64,000 nt of DNA, taken from contig CBDDEN010000007.1 in NCBI GenBank assembly GCA_965226925.1, positions 62,001 to 126,000 of the forward strand, written 5' to 3'. Positions 36,444 through 45,557 of this stretch are shown here, piece after piece. Each line of letters starts with the position of its first letter. The stretch's first letter is position 1. This DNA comes from CBDDCX01 sp965226925 (lineage in GTDB: Bacteria > Gemmatimonadota > Gemmatimonadetes > Longimicrobiales > Gaopeijiaceae). The notes under the pieces were generated by a model. That model searched no databases and was not told the origin of the DNA. It was given only the letters and a program-made list of their open reading frames with translations. The position numbers and the translations under genes were made by a program.

Positions 36444-37942
36444 TAGTGGGCGTGGCCGGCGGCGAAGTCACCGCCAGACAGGGAGGCGAGCCGGACCTGA
36501 TAGGCGCCTACGGTCACCACCATCTCCCCGAGGCTGAGCCCTGCCAGCACTTGGGTTCGCATTCCGTCACGTTCCCCGAGCGTGAGGATCCGGCGTGCGA
36601 AGGTCTCGCCGCCAGTCTGCACGTACGCCACCGGGGTCCCATTGTCATCCAAGACGGCCTCGTTGGGGACGGCGATGCCCCTCACCATGCCGCCTATGGG
36701 TACGGTCGCCTGGGCCAGCTGGCCGAAGGCGAAGAGCCCCCCAGCCTCGGCCACCTCGAAGACCACGGGCACGGTCCGCGTCTGAGGGTTCAGGACCGAT
36801 CCGACCGACAGGAGTCGGGACGTGTGGAAGATCTCGTCTGAGTCCTCCGTGGTGAAGGTCGTTCCGCTAGCATTGGCGACCCTCGTTGCCATCGCGGCAG
36901 ACATCTGGACACGGAGCCACGCTCTGGCGGGATCGAGGATCGTGAAGAGCGGCTGTCCCGCCTCAACACGCCCCCCAGGCACAAAGCTTCGCCGGGCTAT
37001 CACCCCAGAGATTGGGGCCCGCAGACCCAGTCGGTAGGCGCCATCCGTCACTCCACCTATAGCGTCCAGTTCGGCCCGAGCGATCTCCAGGTCGTGACGG
37101 GACTCCTCGAGCCGCTTGCCGGCGATGGCCCCGGCTGCAAAAAGCCGTTCGCTCCGCTCCACCTCGCGTTGCAGCCGTTCCACCTGCCCGCGGGATTGCG
37201 CAAACCCGCCACCCTGAGTAGTGGGAGCAAGGACGACGAGAATCTGTCCCTCACGAACCCTCTCACCGACCGATGGCGCATCCCGGTTCTCATCGGCGGG
37301 TGCGATCCCGTCCACTAGCGCACTCACCTCAACGAGCGCGCCATCGGGCGGGACGATCTCAGCGGGATCCGTGACGGTCCGCTGGACGTCGTGCTCCTCC
37401 AGCGGCTGAACCGCAAAGGGGATGACCCACTGCTGTTCCTTCAAGAAGCCGATCCCGTCCTCGTCCTCCACCGTTTCGGCCGCGAGAGCCTCCTCAACAC
37501 TGGAGTAGACGCGGACCTGCGCGAGCGTATGCCGGCTGTTGACCTGTGGGCTGGTGAGCTCCAGTTCCACGCGGTAGACGCCGGGCTGCCGCACCACTGG
37601 ATCCAGGAGGAAGATCCCGTCCCGAATCGGAGCATCCACTTGGAACGACTCGGCCCGGACCTGGTCACTCACGAAGTTGACTGTCAGAGTCCCGGAGCGA
37701 ATAGGCGTGAAGTCTCTCGTATCGGTGAGGTGGACGGCCCAGTTGCCAGTCTGTTCGCCGGCAACCACCTGGGGATATTCGAGGAAGAGTTCAGTGGAGT
37801 CATTCCACTGAGTCACCACGACCGCACCGATCTCCGGTTCGAGCTCGTCCTCCGCGTCGTTGCATGCGCTAGCCAGCAGAGCCACCGCGATCGTCGCGGC
37901 CGTCAGCGCCTTGAGCTTGGCTTGAACTCTCGCGGCGATCAT
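36443..37942 (-). CDS. Lipoprotein membrane-fusion adaptor of the metal pump
   Basis: 499 residues from the ATG at 37942, which overlaps the channel-gene stop (ATGA). A signal segment ends LLASAC, a lipobox. An N-terminal extra domain (about 30-190: VVVTQWNDSTELFLEYPQVV and RSGTLTVNFV) precedes the HlyD-type core: lipoyl half-motifs (EVSALVDGIAPADENRDAPS, LRAPISGVIARRSFVPGGRV), a short hairpin (QVERLQREVERSERLFAAGA) and a beta-barrel. It ends HAH, a possible metal site. The last base of its TAG stop is supplied by the MITE. Confidence 0.88.
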   Translation of the reverse strand: MIAARVQAKLKALTAATIAVALLASACNDAEDELEPEIGAVVVTQWNDSTELFLEYPQVVAGEQTGNWAVHLTDTRDFTPIRSGTLTVNFVSDQVRAESFQVDAPIRDGIFLLDPVVRQPGVYRVELELTSPQVNSRHTLAQVRVYSSVEEALAAETVEDEDGIGFLKEQQWVIPFAVQPLEEHDVQRTVTDPAEIVPPDGALVEVSALVDGIAPADENRDAPSVGERVREGQILVVLAPTTQGGGFAQSRGQVERLQREVERSERLFAAGAIAGKRLEESRHDLEIARAELDAIGGVTDGAYRLGLRAPISGVIARRSFVPGGRVEAGQPLFTILDPARAWLRVQMSAAMATRVANASGTTFTTEDSDEIFHTSRLLSVGSVLNPQTRTVPVVFEVAEAGGLFAFGQLAQATVPIGGMVRGIAVPNEAVLDDNGTPVAYVQTGGETFARRILTLGERDGMRTQVLAGLSLGEMVVTVGAYQVRLASLSGGDFAAGHAH

Positions 37943-39225
37943 CGTCCAATCTCCGTCGAAGTCGTCCCTGGAGCGGCGGACGTGTCGAAGCCGCCCGCCG
38001 CCCGTTCGAGGTCGTAGTAGGCAGTCCACAGGTCGGCTTTGAGCCGTGCGCGGGCTGTCCGCGCGTCCCAAAGCGCCTCGGCAGCGTCCAGGAGTTGCAC
38101 CAGATCCATCTCCCCGGCGTCGTATGCCACTTGGGCGATCTGAAGGAGATCCGGGGCTTCATCCAAGGGGTCCTCCATCAGGAATTCGGTGCGGCCACGG
38201 AGGCTCCGATACCTCTCGATCGTCCGGCGCAGATCGTTCTCCACTTGCCGCGAGGTCAGTGCCAGACGCTCCTCGGCGGACCGGACCTGTGCTTCGGTGG
38301 CCTCTACGGCTCCAGCACTCCGGTCGAACAGGGAGAGGGGGATGGAGACGCCCAGGAAAAAGCCACTGAAGCCGTCGGATTGCCGCTTCGCTCCGCCGGT
38401 GGCCGTGATGTCGGGAATGCGCTCTGCTCGAGCAAGGCTGACCCCCGCCCGAGCCGCCTTCACCTCCGAACGCGCGGCCACGACCTCCTGTCGCCGAGAA
38501 ATGGCACCCTCCACGACGCGGTCTAGAGCTGGCTCGGGGGACAAAACGCCGAGTGGGTCCCTGGGGGCTACCTCGGCAGCATCTCCCTCGAGGAGAATTA
38601 GGAGGGCCAGGGAGCTTCGGGCGGTCGAAGCGGCCAGCAGAGCCTCGGCCAGTCGGTTCTCGTAGCGTGTCCGCTCCACGACGAGGCGCCGGAGGTCGTA
38701 GAGGGAAATATCCCCCTCAGCCTCTCGCACCGCCGCGCTCTGAGCGCCCAGCCGAAAGACTCCGGTGACTCTCTCCGATATGGCCAGGCGCTCCTCGGCC
38801 ATAGCCGCCTCTACGAAGGCGTGCTTCACGGCGAAGCCGAGGCGCGCACTGTCGGCCCGCACGCGTGCCTCGGCGGCGCCTAGAACCCCGTTCGCTGCTG
38901 CAGCCCGAGCGCTTCGCTCCCCTGGCAGTTCGAAGCGTTGGCTGAGGGTCAAATACGTCTCAGAGTAGGATTGGCCATCGCGGGAGAGAGGTTCATGTGT
39001 GACGCTTGCCGTCGGGTTTGGGAAGGCATTCGCCTGCCGTGCCAGGCCCGCCGCCTCCGCCCGTCGGGAACGTGCCAGGCCGAGCTCCGGGTTGTTGGCA
39101 GCGAAGAGCCGGAGGGCTTCCTCCAGACTCACCCGCCTCGTTGCTTCCTGGCCCGTTACGATGGCGGGCAGGAAACCGAAGGCGGCCACCAGCAAGAGGA
39201 TCTTGGTCGTATAGTTCACGAGCAT
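37939..39225 (-). CDS. TolC-family outer-membrane channel of the metal pump
   Basis: 428 residues. Signal peptide (LLLVAAFGFLPAIVTGQ), then the two-fold OEP repeat: LEEALRLFAANNPELGLARS and, in the second half, GAISRRQEVVAARSEVKAAR, with long coiled coils. NPELGLA and LSQRFELPGERSARA are typical CzcC/CusC features. Here no N-terminal lipidated Cys is visible. It is the first of three coupled genes for the tripartite pump. Confidence 0.9.
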   Translation of the reverse strand: MLVNYTTKILLLVAAFGFLPAIVTGQEATRRVSLEEALRLFAANNPELGLARSRRAEAAGLARQANAFPNPTASVTHEPLSRDGQSYSETYLTLSQRFELPGERSARAAAANGVLGAAEARVRADSARLGFAVKHAFVEAAMAEERLAISERVTGVFRLGAQSAAVREAEGDISLYDLRRLVVERTRYENRLAEALLAASTARSSLALLILLEGDAAEVAPRDPLGVLSPEPALDRVVEGAISRRQEVVAARSEVKAARAGVSLARAERIPDITATGGAKRQSDGFSGFFLGVSIPLSLFDRSAGAVEATEAQVRSAEERLALTSRQVENDLRRTIERYRSLRGRTEFLMEDPLDEAPDLLQIAQVAYDAGEMDLVQLLDAAEALWDARTARARLKADLWTAYYDLERAAGGFDTSAAPGTTSTEIGR

Positions 39226-39336
39226 GACTCCGAGTTCGTGTGCCGGTTCGGCACCGCCGCAGTGGGATGGGCGCCGAAGCGTCTGTGTTTCGGGATGTAC
39301 GGCTTGGGGTCCGGGCGCCGGAGGGCACTCGGAGAA

Positions 39337-39672
39337 TTAGATGGGGAGGGGGGGTGCGCGTGGGGAGGCAGAAGGAGGAGCGCGCTCGTGGGGAAGGTCG
39401 CCTTGGGGGGGCGGGTCCGTAGACGCGACCAACACCGGACGATCCGCGATCCTCATCGTTCCGGCGGGCATGGCATGTGGGACAGCGACCGTGGGGATTC
39501 GGTCCGTCTGCTCCGTCAGAATGACCCCGTGTCCGTGGTGGTCGGGAGCGACAAGTTCGATGACGCCCTCTCCAGACGGCCCGTGACTGTGGGACGGAAG
39601 GCCAGTACCCAGTGCTCCGAGGATGAGGAGCAGGAGGCTAGACAACAACCTGTGGGATGACGAGCGTCGCAT
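39337..39672 (-). CDS. Small exported His-rich protein, head of the efflux operon
   Basis: 111 residues from the ATG at 39672. A signal peptide (RLLSSLLLLILGALGTGLP) is followed by SHSHGPSGEG and APDHHGHG, then a proline-rich tail (ERAPPSASPRAPPLP). The HSH and DHHGHG runs suggest a periplasmic metal buffer. It lies 111 bp before the channel gene, and the region 39673-39857 should hold the operon promoter. Confidence 0.65.
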   Translation of the reverse strand: MRRSSSHRLLSSLLLLILGALGTGLPSHSHGPSGEGVIELVAPDHHGHGVILTEQTDRIPTVAVPHAMPAGTMRIADRPVLVASTDPPPQGDLPHERAPPSASPRAPPLPI

Positions 39673-39857
39673 GGTGGCATCATGGTCGGCAGGCAGGGCT
39701 GAGTCAACCAGGGGAGTGGATCCTAAGACGTTACATCCGGATTCTCGATCGAAGCAGCTGGCGAAATGAGTCGCCGGCAAGCCAGTCCGGCCTGGTGGCG
39801 GGCTTCCCATGCTGCGAGCATTGTTGGTGGGGCCACTTTGGAGGAAGGCGTCGATCG

Positions 39858-39950
39858 ATGACGGAGGTTCGCGAACACTACGATCAGCACCTTGGACCCC
39901 TATACGCGTGGATGACAGGACCGTTCGAAACCGCCTCCCTGCCCAGCACT
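39858..39950 (+). pseudogene. Methyltransferase N-terminal stump
   Basis: The frame from an ATG reads MTEVREHYDQHLGPLYAWMT then GPFETA, the usual start of a SAM-dependent methyltransferase often found beside metal and arsenic genes. After about residue 26 the sequence no longer fits and joins another fragment. A further fragment ending in AIDLNPSFATLTLMAR lies before 40057 in another frame. Confidence 0.5.
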
Positions 39951-40065
39951 CGCCTGTTCGAGGAAAGCTCCCTGGTCGCCACTCAGAGCATGGGCATGTC
40001 CAAGTGCTATCGACCTCAACCCCAGCTTTCGCCACGCTCACCTTGATGGCGCGGTAGCTCGTCCA

Positions 40066-40150
40066 TGAGCGATGCCTTCCAGCGTAGCGCCGAGTCCGTT
40101 CCGACACGGCGGGTGATCGGTGACATGAGCGCGATCCTCGAGGCGGCCAG
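40066..40150 (+). pseudogene. Another N-terminal stump
   Basis: MSDAFQRSAESVPTRRVIGD, then MSAILEAAR, after which the frame enters the duplicated pump gene at 40151. I do not recognise the family. Confidence 0.35.
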
Positions 40151-40817
40151 GTCCGTATGCCCGTGGACGTTTTCCCGGATCTTACGGCGCCCACGGTAAC
40201 CGTCCTGACGGAAGCCCACGGGATGGCGCCCGAGGAGGTGGAGACGCTCGTCACCTTCCCCATCGAGACGGCGGTAAACGGTGCCACCGGTGTGCGCCGG
40301 GTCCGCTCCGCCACTTCACAGGGGATCAGCATCGTCTGGGTAGAATTCGACTGGGGTACCGAGATCTTCCGGGCTCGTCAGATCGTAAACGAGAAGCTTC
40401 AGCTCGTCGCATCGGGCCTCCCGGGAGGGGTGGGGAACCCCACACTGGCCCCGATCTCGTCCATCATGGGCGAGATCATGCTCATCGCGGTGACAGGGGA
40501 CGCATTCGTGTCCGCTATGGACATGCGTTCCGTGGCCGACTGGACGATCCGCCGACGTCTTCTCGCGGTTCCGGGAGTGGCGCAGGTGGTCCCCCTGGGG
40601 GGCGAGGTGAAGCAGTACCAGATTCTGGTTGACCCTGTCCGGCTGGAGGCCTTCGACGTGACGCTCGAAGACGTACTGCGTGCGGCCGAGGGGTCCAATG
40701 TGAACGCATCCGGTGGCGTATTCATGGACCGGGGACAGGAATACCTCATCCGTGCTACCGGGCGCGTCCAACACCTCGACGACATCGCGCAGACCGTGCT
40801 AGCCGTACGGGAGGGCA
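40151..40817 (+). repeat. Inverted partial copy of the RND pump gene
   Basis: 667 bp matching 35401-36067 in reverse orientation with no difference seen. It encodes pump residues from MPVDVFPDLTAPTV to DIAQTVLAVREG without a start. It is cut exactly at ISb copy 3. It could pair with the full gene to give inversion of the 4 kb between them. Confidence 0.9.
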
Positions 40818-42087
40818 TGAGGTGCCCCCAGTTGCGGTACCACTTCCTATGTTAGACCCCGAGCCATCGGTGGTTCCTGGAGTTGGGGCATCCTGAGGAA
40901 CCAGGGCGATGGTTTTATCGTCTCTGGGGCGGGGGGTAGTCCGCCGTGGGCACGATGGGGTCGGACGGTATTGTACAGCCGCCTCCACTGCTCGACGAGT
41001 ACCGTTGCCTCGGGCAGTGTGTAGAAGATCTCTCCGTTCAAGAACTCGTCTCTCAGTTTGCCGTTGAAGCTCTCGTTGTAGCCGTTCTCCCACGGACTGC
41101 CCGGCGCGATGTAGAGGGTCTGGACCCGCAGCCTGGCCAGCCATCTCCGCACCAGTTTCGCCGTGAACTCTGGCCCGTTGTCCGAGCGCAGATGCTCGGG
41201 CGGACCGTGCCGAGCGAAGAGATCGGTGAGCACCTCGAGAACGTCGTGAGCTCGAGTCTTTCGACCGACCTTGATCGCCAGATACTGCCGCGTGTACTCG
41301 TCGAGCACGGTCAGAAGCTTCAGCGCACGGCCGTCATGGGTCCTCGTGCTTACGAAGTCGTAGGACCACACGTGATTCTTGTGCAGTGGCCTGAGCCGGA
41401 TGCACGAGCCATCGTTGAGCCACAACCGACCCCGTTTCGGTTGCCGTCTGGGCACTTTCAGCCCCTCCTGCCTCCAGATACGCTCCACACGCTTGTGGTT
41501 CACCTCCCAGCCCTCGATACGCAGCAGGTTCGTGATCTGGCGATACCCGTACCTGCCGAACCGGCTCGCCAACCGTATCACGTCCGTGCGTAGCGCCTCC
41601 TCGTCGCCAGGTAGCTTCTTCACCCGGCGCTGCGTCGAGCGCGGCTGACCCAGTACGTGACACGCGTGACGTTCACTCGCCCCGAGTCGCTGACGTACAT
41701 GCATCACGCACCTGCGTCGGCGCTCGGGGCTCAGAAGTTTCCCTTGGTCGCTTCCTCCAGGATCAGCTTGTCCACCGTCAGGTTCGCCACCGCTCGCTTT
41801 AGCCGTGCGTTCTCCTTCTCCAGCTCCTTGAAGCGTCGAGCTTGATCCACCTTCATCCCCCCGAACTCCTGCCTCCACCGGTAGTACGTCTGCTCGCTGA
41901 TCCCCAACTCCCGGCTCACCATCGCCACCGTTTTGCCGTTCGCCAGACCCACCTCCGCCTCTCTCAATGCCGTGATGATCTGCTCCGGCGTGTGTCGTCT
42001 CCTACTCATTCTGACCTCCTCCCTGATAGCTGCGACCAAAGCCGCATCCTAACATCAACTTCGGTCTCGTTTCAGGGGGTCACGTCA
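40818..42087 (-). mobile_element. ISb copy 3
   Basis: 1270 bp, reversed relative to copies 1 and 2. The flanks GGCA and CAAT do not match. The low flank is the partial pump gene. Confidence 0.92.
40847..42009 (-). CDS. ISb transposase OrfAB (copy 3)
   Basis: OrfA from the ATG at 42009, slip site GGGAAAC intact, OrfB to 40847. One coding change relative to the other copies is seen (QYLAIK for QCLAIK). Confidence 0.92.
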
Positions 42088-42181
42088 CAATCACATTGAC
42101 CTTCCACAACGCGATCTCACTCTGCCCGATGGAGTCCGTGATGATTACGGGCAAACTGCTTCAGGGTTGGCACTTAGCCTC

Positions 42182-43600
42182 CTACGGGAGCACCGTTGCA
42201 AGGGTCCAGTTGTACGGACTCAGGCTGGCGGACCCGCCGCCCAGTTGGCTTCCTCGGTTCGGGCTCTCGGCCCTCGCCTGGAACCTGACCTTCCAAGCCC
42301 CAACCGTCGGTGAGAAGCTGCCGGTGAAACGATTGCCCGATCCGCTTCTACCTCCCGAGCAATTGTCGGGGACCCTGGAGTTCCTGAAACTCTCTTGACT
42401 GAACGACAGGAACGGACACGCCCTCCACGACTGATCCACGATAGACAGTCGATTAGCGGGGATCTCGCGACCGTAATAGTCCCAACCTCCCGCCGTCGGG
42501 GTCCAGTTGGCCACGGCACGGCCCGGACCATACTCCACATCCACGTCAGGCATGGCCGGAGCGGTGCACCTGTTCTGCTCACCGTCACGGCAGTTGAAGC
42601 TGAGCCCCGATGGAATGACGGGAGGCACGACGAGCGGCGGGTCGATCATCGCGTTGAAAGCTGGCGTCCGGACCATTAAGAGCTCCGACCAGGTGCCCCC
42701 TGCATGCCGTACCCGGAACCTATGCTCGGTGTTGGACGTCATCCGGGCCATGCCAAGCAGCTCGCCGGCCCTGTCGTTCGCCGGCCCTCCGGCAGTGCCG
42801 TAGGTGTAGTTCTGCGCTCGCGGCGTCTGATAGATCGTGTCGGGCAAGCTGCGGTTGACCGTGTAGGGCCTCAGCGTCCGCCACGAGCCTCCCTTGACCG
42901 ACTCCTGAACGTCGTACCGCAGCGTGATAGAGTCCGGCGTCGCAGCCGCATATTCCGACGTGCCCCACTGGAGAGAGCCAGAGAGATACGAAGTGCTAAC
43001 CGAATCGCCCGCTGGAGTGTGCAGGTGACGTCCACCGTTGCGCCTACTGGCGCTGCGGAAGCTCTCAGTGGCCTGGAACTGTATCCACGGGATATTCCTC
43101 GCCCCCGGGATCGTCGGTACCTGCGTCTCTGAGAACCCGTTGGTGACAAAGACGCTGCTGGAGGGGCCGGAGCAACCATCGGGGCCGCACGACGTCGTGC
43201 TCGTGACTAGCACTTCGTATTCTCTACGCGCGCGTCCATGCCCTTCCCTAATGACGTGATCCCAGTGCCTGACTCCGTCAGACGTCTGTGTAAGCGAGTC
43301 AACACGAGTCGAGAACTGGGAAGGGCCCAGGGGCCCCTCGAACGCGATGGTGATTTGGTGGAACGAGCATCCCGCCACCTGTGCGGTGCGACCCCATGTA
43401 ATGCGGTTCGTCGTAAAGGACCGGGCCGAGCCGCTCGCCGACCTCACGGACGGAAGGCACGCACCGGACTCGACCGATCCCTGTGTCGCCGCAGCGTACG
43501 GAGGAATGGCCGACTCAGTGAGCGATGTGGGGTTTAACGCGAGCGGCTCGCACGCCACAAGGACAAGCGCCAACAACACAACCACCGTCATGTTTCCCAT
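42182..43600 (-). CDS. Lipoprotein of unknown function carried between two ISb copies
   Basis: About 472 residues from the Met near 43600, with GGGGGTACCG before it. The signal segment MTVVVLLALVLVAC has a lipobox. The mature part has Ser/Thr/Asn-rich, strand-like sequence with Cys pairs (SCGPDGCSG, FNCRDGEQNRCTAP, ACPFLS, NCSGGRSG), suggesting an extracellular disulfide-bonded beta protein. No family recognised. 42088-42181 between its stop and ISb copy 3 shows no gene. Confidence 0.65.
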   Translation of the reverse strand: MGNMTVVVLLALVLVACEPLALNPTSLTESAIPPYAAATQGSVESGACLPSVRSASGSARSFTTNRITWGRTAQVAGCSFHQITIAFEGPLGPSQFSTRVDSLTQTSDGVRHWDHVIREGHGRARREYEVLVTSTTSCGPDGCSGPSSSVFVTNGFSETQVPTIPGARNIPWIQFQATESFRSASRRNGGRHLHTPAGDSVSTSYLSGSLQWGTSEYAAATPDSITLRYDVQESVKGGSWRTLRPYTVNRSLPDTIYQTPRAQNYTYGTAGGPANDRAGELLGMARMTSNTEHRFRVRHAGGTWSELLMVRTPAFNAMIDPPLVVPPVIPSGLSFNCRDGEQNRCTAPAMPDVDVEYGPGRAVANWTPTAGGWDYYGREIPANRLSIVDQSWRACPFLSFSQESFRNSRVPDNCSGGRSGSGNRFTGSFSPTVGAWKVRFQARAESPNRGSQLGGGSASLSPYNWTLATVLP

Positions 43601-43709
43601 CGGTACCCCCTCGAGTTTTATGTCTGGTCCTCTGTACGGACCGTCAGGAAAGCGGACGCCTTCGCGCCCAGCCCCAGGACGACTGCCGCCGAGACTGTCG
43701 TCCAAATCT

Positions 43710-44979
43710 TGAGGTGCCCCCAGTTGCGGTACCACTTCCTATGTTAGACCCCGAGCCATCGGTGGTCCCTGGAGTTGGGGCATCCTGAGGAACCAGGGCG
43801 ATGGTTTTATCGTCTCTGGGGCGGGGGGTAGTCCGCCGTGGGCACGATGGGGTCGGACGGTATTGTACAGCCGCCTCCACTGCTCGACGAGTACCGTCGC
43901 CTCGGGCAGTGTGTAGAAGATCTCTCCGTTCAAGAACTCGTCTCTCAGTTTGCCGTTGAAGCTCTCGTTGTAGCCGTTCTCCCACGGACTGCCCGGCGCG
44001 ATGTAGAGGGTCTGGACCCGCAGCCTGGCCAGCCATCTCCGCACCAGTTTCGCCGTGAACTCTGGCCCGTTGTCCGAGCGCAGATGCTCGGGCGGACCGT
44101 GCCGAGCGAAGAGATCGGTGAGCACCTCGAGAACGTCGTGAGCTCGAGTCTTTCGACCGACCTTGATCGCCAGACACTGCCGCGTGTACTCGTCGAGCAC
44201 GGTCAGAAGCTTCAGCGCACGGCCGTCATGGGTCCTCGTGCTTACGAAGTCGTAGGACCACACGTGATTCTTGTGCAGTGGCCTGAGCCGGATGCACGAG
44301 CCATCGTTGAGCCACAACCGACCCCGTTTCGGTTGCCGTCTGGGCACTTTCAGCCCCTCCTGCCTCCAGATACGCTCCACACGCTTGTGGTTCACCTCCC
44401 AGCCCTCGATACGCAGCAGGTTCGTGATCTGGCGATACCCGTACCTGCCGAACCGGCTCGCCAACCGTATCACGTCCGTGCGTAGCGCCTCCTCGTCGCC
44501 AGGTAGCTTCTTCACCCGGCGCTGCGTCGAGCGCGGCTGACCCAGTACGTGACACGCGTGACGTTCACTCGCCCCGAGTCGCTGACGTACATGCATCACG
44601 CACCTGCGTCGGCGCTCGGGGCTCAGAAGGTTCCCTTGGTCGCTTCCTCCAGGATCAGCTTGTCCACCGTCAGGTTCGCCACCGCTCGCTTTAGCCGTGC
44701 GTTCTCCTTCTCCAGCTCCTTGAAGCGTCGAGCTTGATCCACCTTCATCCCCCCGAACTCCTGCCTCCACCGGTAGTACGTCTGCTCGCTGATCCCCAAC
44801 TCCCGGCTCACCATCGCCACCGTTTTGCCGTTCGCCAGACCCACCTCCGCCTCTCTCAATGCCGTGATGATCTGCTCCGGCGTGTGTCGTCTCCTACTCA
44901 TTCTGACCTCCTCCCTGATAGCTGCGACCAAAGCCGCATCCTAACATCAACTTCGGTCTCGTTTCAGGGGGTCACGTCA
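43710..44979 (-). mobile_element. ISb copy 4
   Basis: 1270 bp in the same orientation as copy 3. The flanks ATCT and GACC do not match. With copy 3 it brackets a 1.6-kb segment, so 40818-44979 has the form of a composite transposon, although outer flanks GGCA and GACC give no duplication. Confidence 0.92.
43739..44901 (-). CDS. ISb transposase OrfAB (copy 4), altered slip site
   Basis: OrfA from 44901. The heptamer reads GGGAACC instead of GGGAAAC, so OrfA ends KGTF and OrfB begins GNLLSPERRR. The -1 slip needs GGA-AAC re-pairing, and this change should lower fusion-protein output. The DDE core is intact. Confidence 0.88.
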
Positions 44980-45267
44980 GACCGGCTCGTGCTCGATGAA
45001 ATTCGGCCGGAAGCCCAGCGCCTCGTCCCGAATGGTACGCGTCATCGCACGGAAGCCCTGCAGGGTCATCCGTTCCGGGGGATGTCCCAAGGGCCGGAAC
45101 ACCCTGCACAGGTGAGCTGGCTCCTCGGCCGGTTGCGGCGCGGATAGGGCGCGTTCGGGAAGACGTAGCGGCCATGCCAAGCGGCAAGCGGGTTCAAGCG
45201 CGGCAGGGGTGCGGGGTTGACGCTCGACAACCGTCCACGCGTCCGAAGGCGTCTTAGACTGCCCCAT
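44980..45267 (-). pseudogene. Integrase catalytic-domain remnant, cut by ISb copy 4
   Basis: The frame reads RMTLQGFRAMTRTIRDEALG then FRPNFIEHE before the IS. This matches the H-G-F-R-A-M-A-R-T-I-L-D-E block of P4-type integrases, with Gln replacing the catalytic His. The part upstream (toward 45267) is degenerate, with only traces. Confidence 0.65.
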
Positions 45268-45299
45268 GAATTCTCAACCTAGAAGAGGGATAGAATGAG

Positions 45300-45360
45300 G
45301 GAAACGTGTGGGTCTGGTCAGTAGTAACATATTATATAACAATAAGTTACAAGTGATCAA
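45300..45360. other. AT-rich tract
   Basis: A tract with ACATATTATATAACAATAAG in otherwise GC-rich DNA, next to two long hairpins. Such a site could be an unwinding region or a recombination border. Confidence 0.35.
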
Positions 45361-45370
45361 GCGCGTCTTA

Positions 45371-45416
45371 CGCCTCAGCGGCCCGGCCGGCCGTGGCCAG
45401 ACGGGCCGCTCAGGCG
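45371..45416. other. Long hairpin 1
   Basis: CGCCT-C-AGCGGCCCG pairs with CGGGCCGCT-C-AGGCG: 14 pairs with one C-C mismatch, around a 16-base loop that is itself self-complementary (GGCC words). No U-tract follows. Confidence 0.6.
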
Positions 45417-45421
45417 GAGAT

Positions 45422-45511
45422 GGGAGCGACCCCCCCTTCTGACGCCCTAGTAATGGCGTGGGCCGGTGCGGGTTTTCACAAACCTTGCACCGCCCCGGGG
45501 GGGTCGCTCCC
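45422..45511. other. Long three-arm structure 2
   Basis: An outer stem of 15 perfect pairs (GGGAGCGACCCCCCC with GGGGGGGTCGCTCCC) encloses two inner hairpins: ACGCC/GGCGT around CTAGTAAT, and CGGTGC-GGTTT/AAACC-GCACCG around TCAC. Together they form a three-way junction, too elaborate for a terminator and not a tRNA. Confidence 0.6.
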
Positions 45512-45557
45512 GTTCCAATGATCCCTGGCGGGAAGGCCGTCGAGCCGATCAGGGGGC

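Noticed and set aside
36169..36446. Intergenic regulatory hairpin between adaptor and pump genes
   Set aside because: The 272-bp spacing between the inverted repeats, the TA on both sides and the perfect rejoining after removal fit a MITE better than a single hairpin.
39337..40332. 331-codon minus frame continuing upstream of the His-rich protein
   Set aside because: The part before the Met at 39672 is antisense to pump-gene duplicate and gene stumps. The signal peptide begins at that Met.
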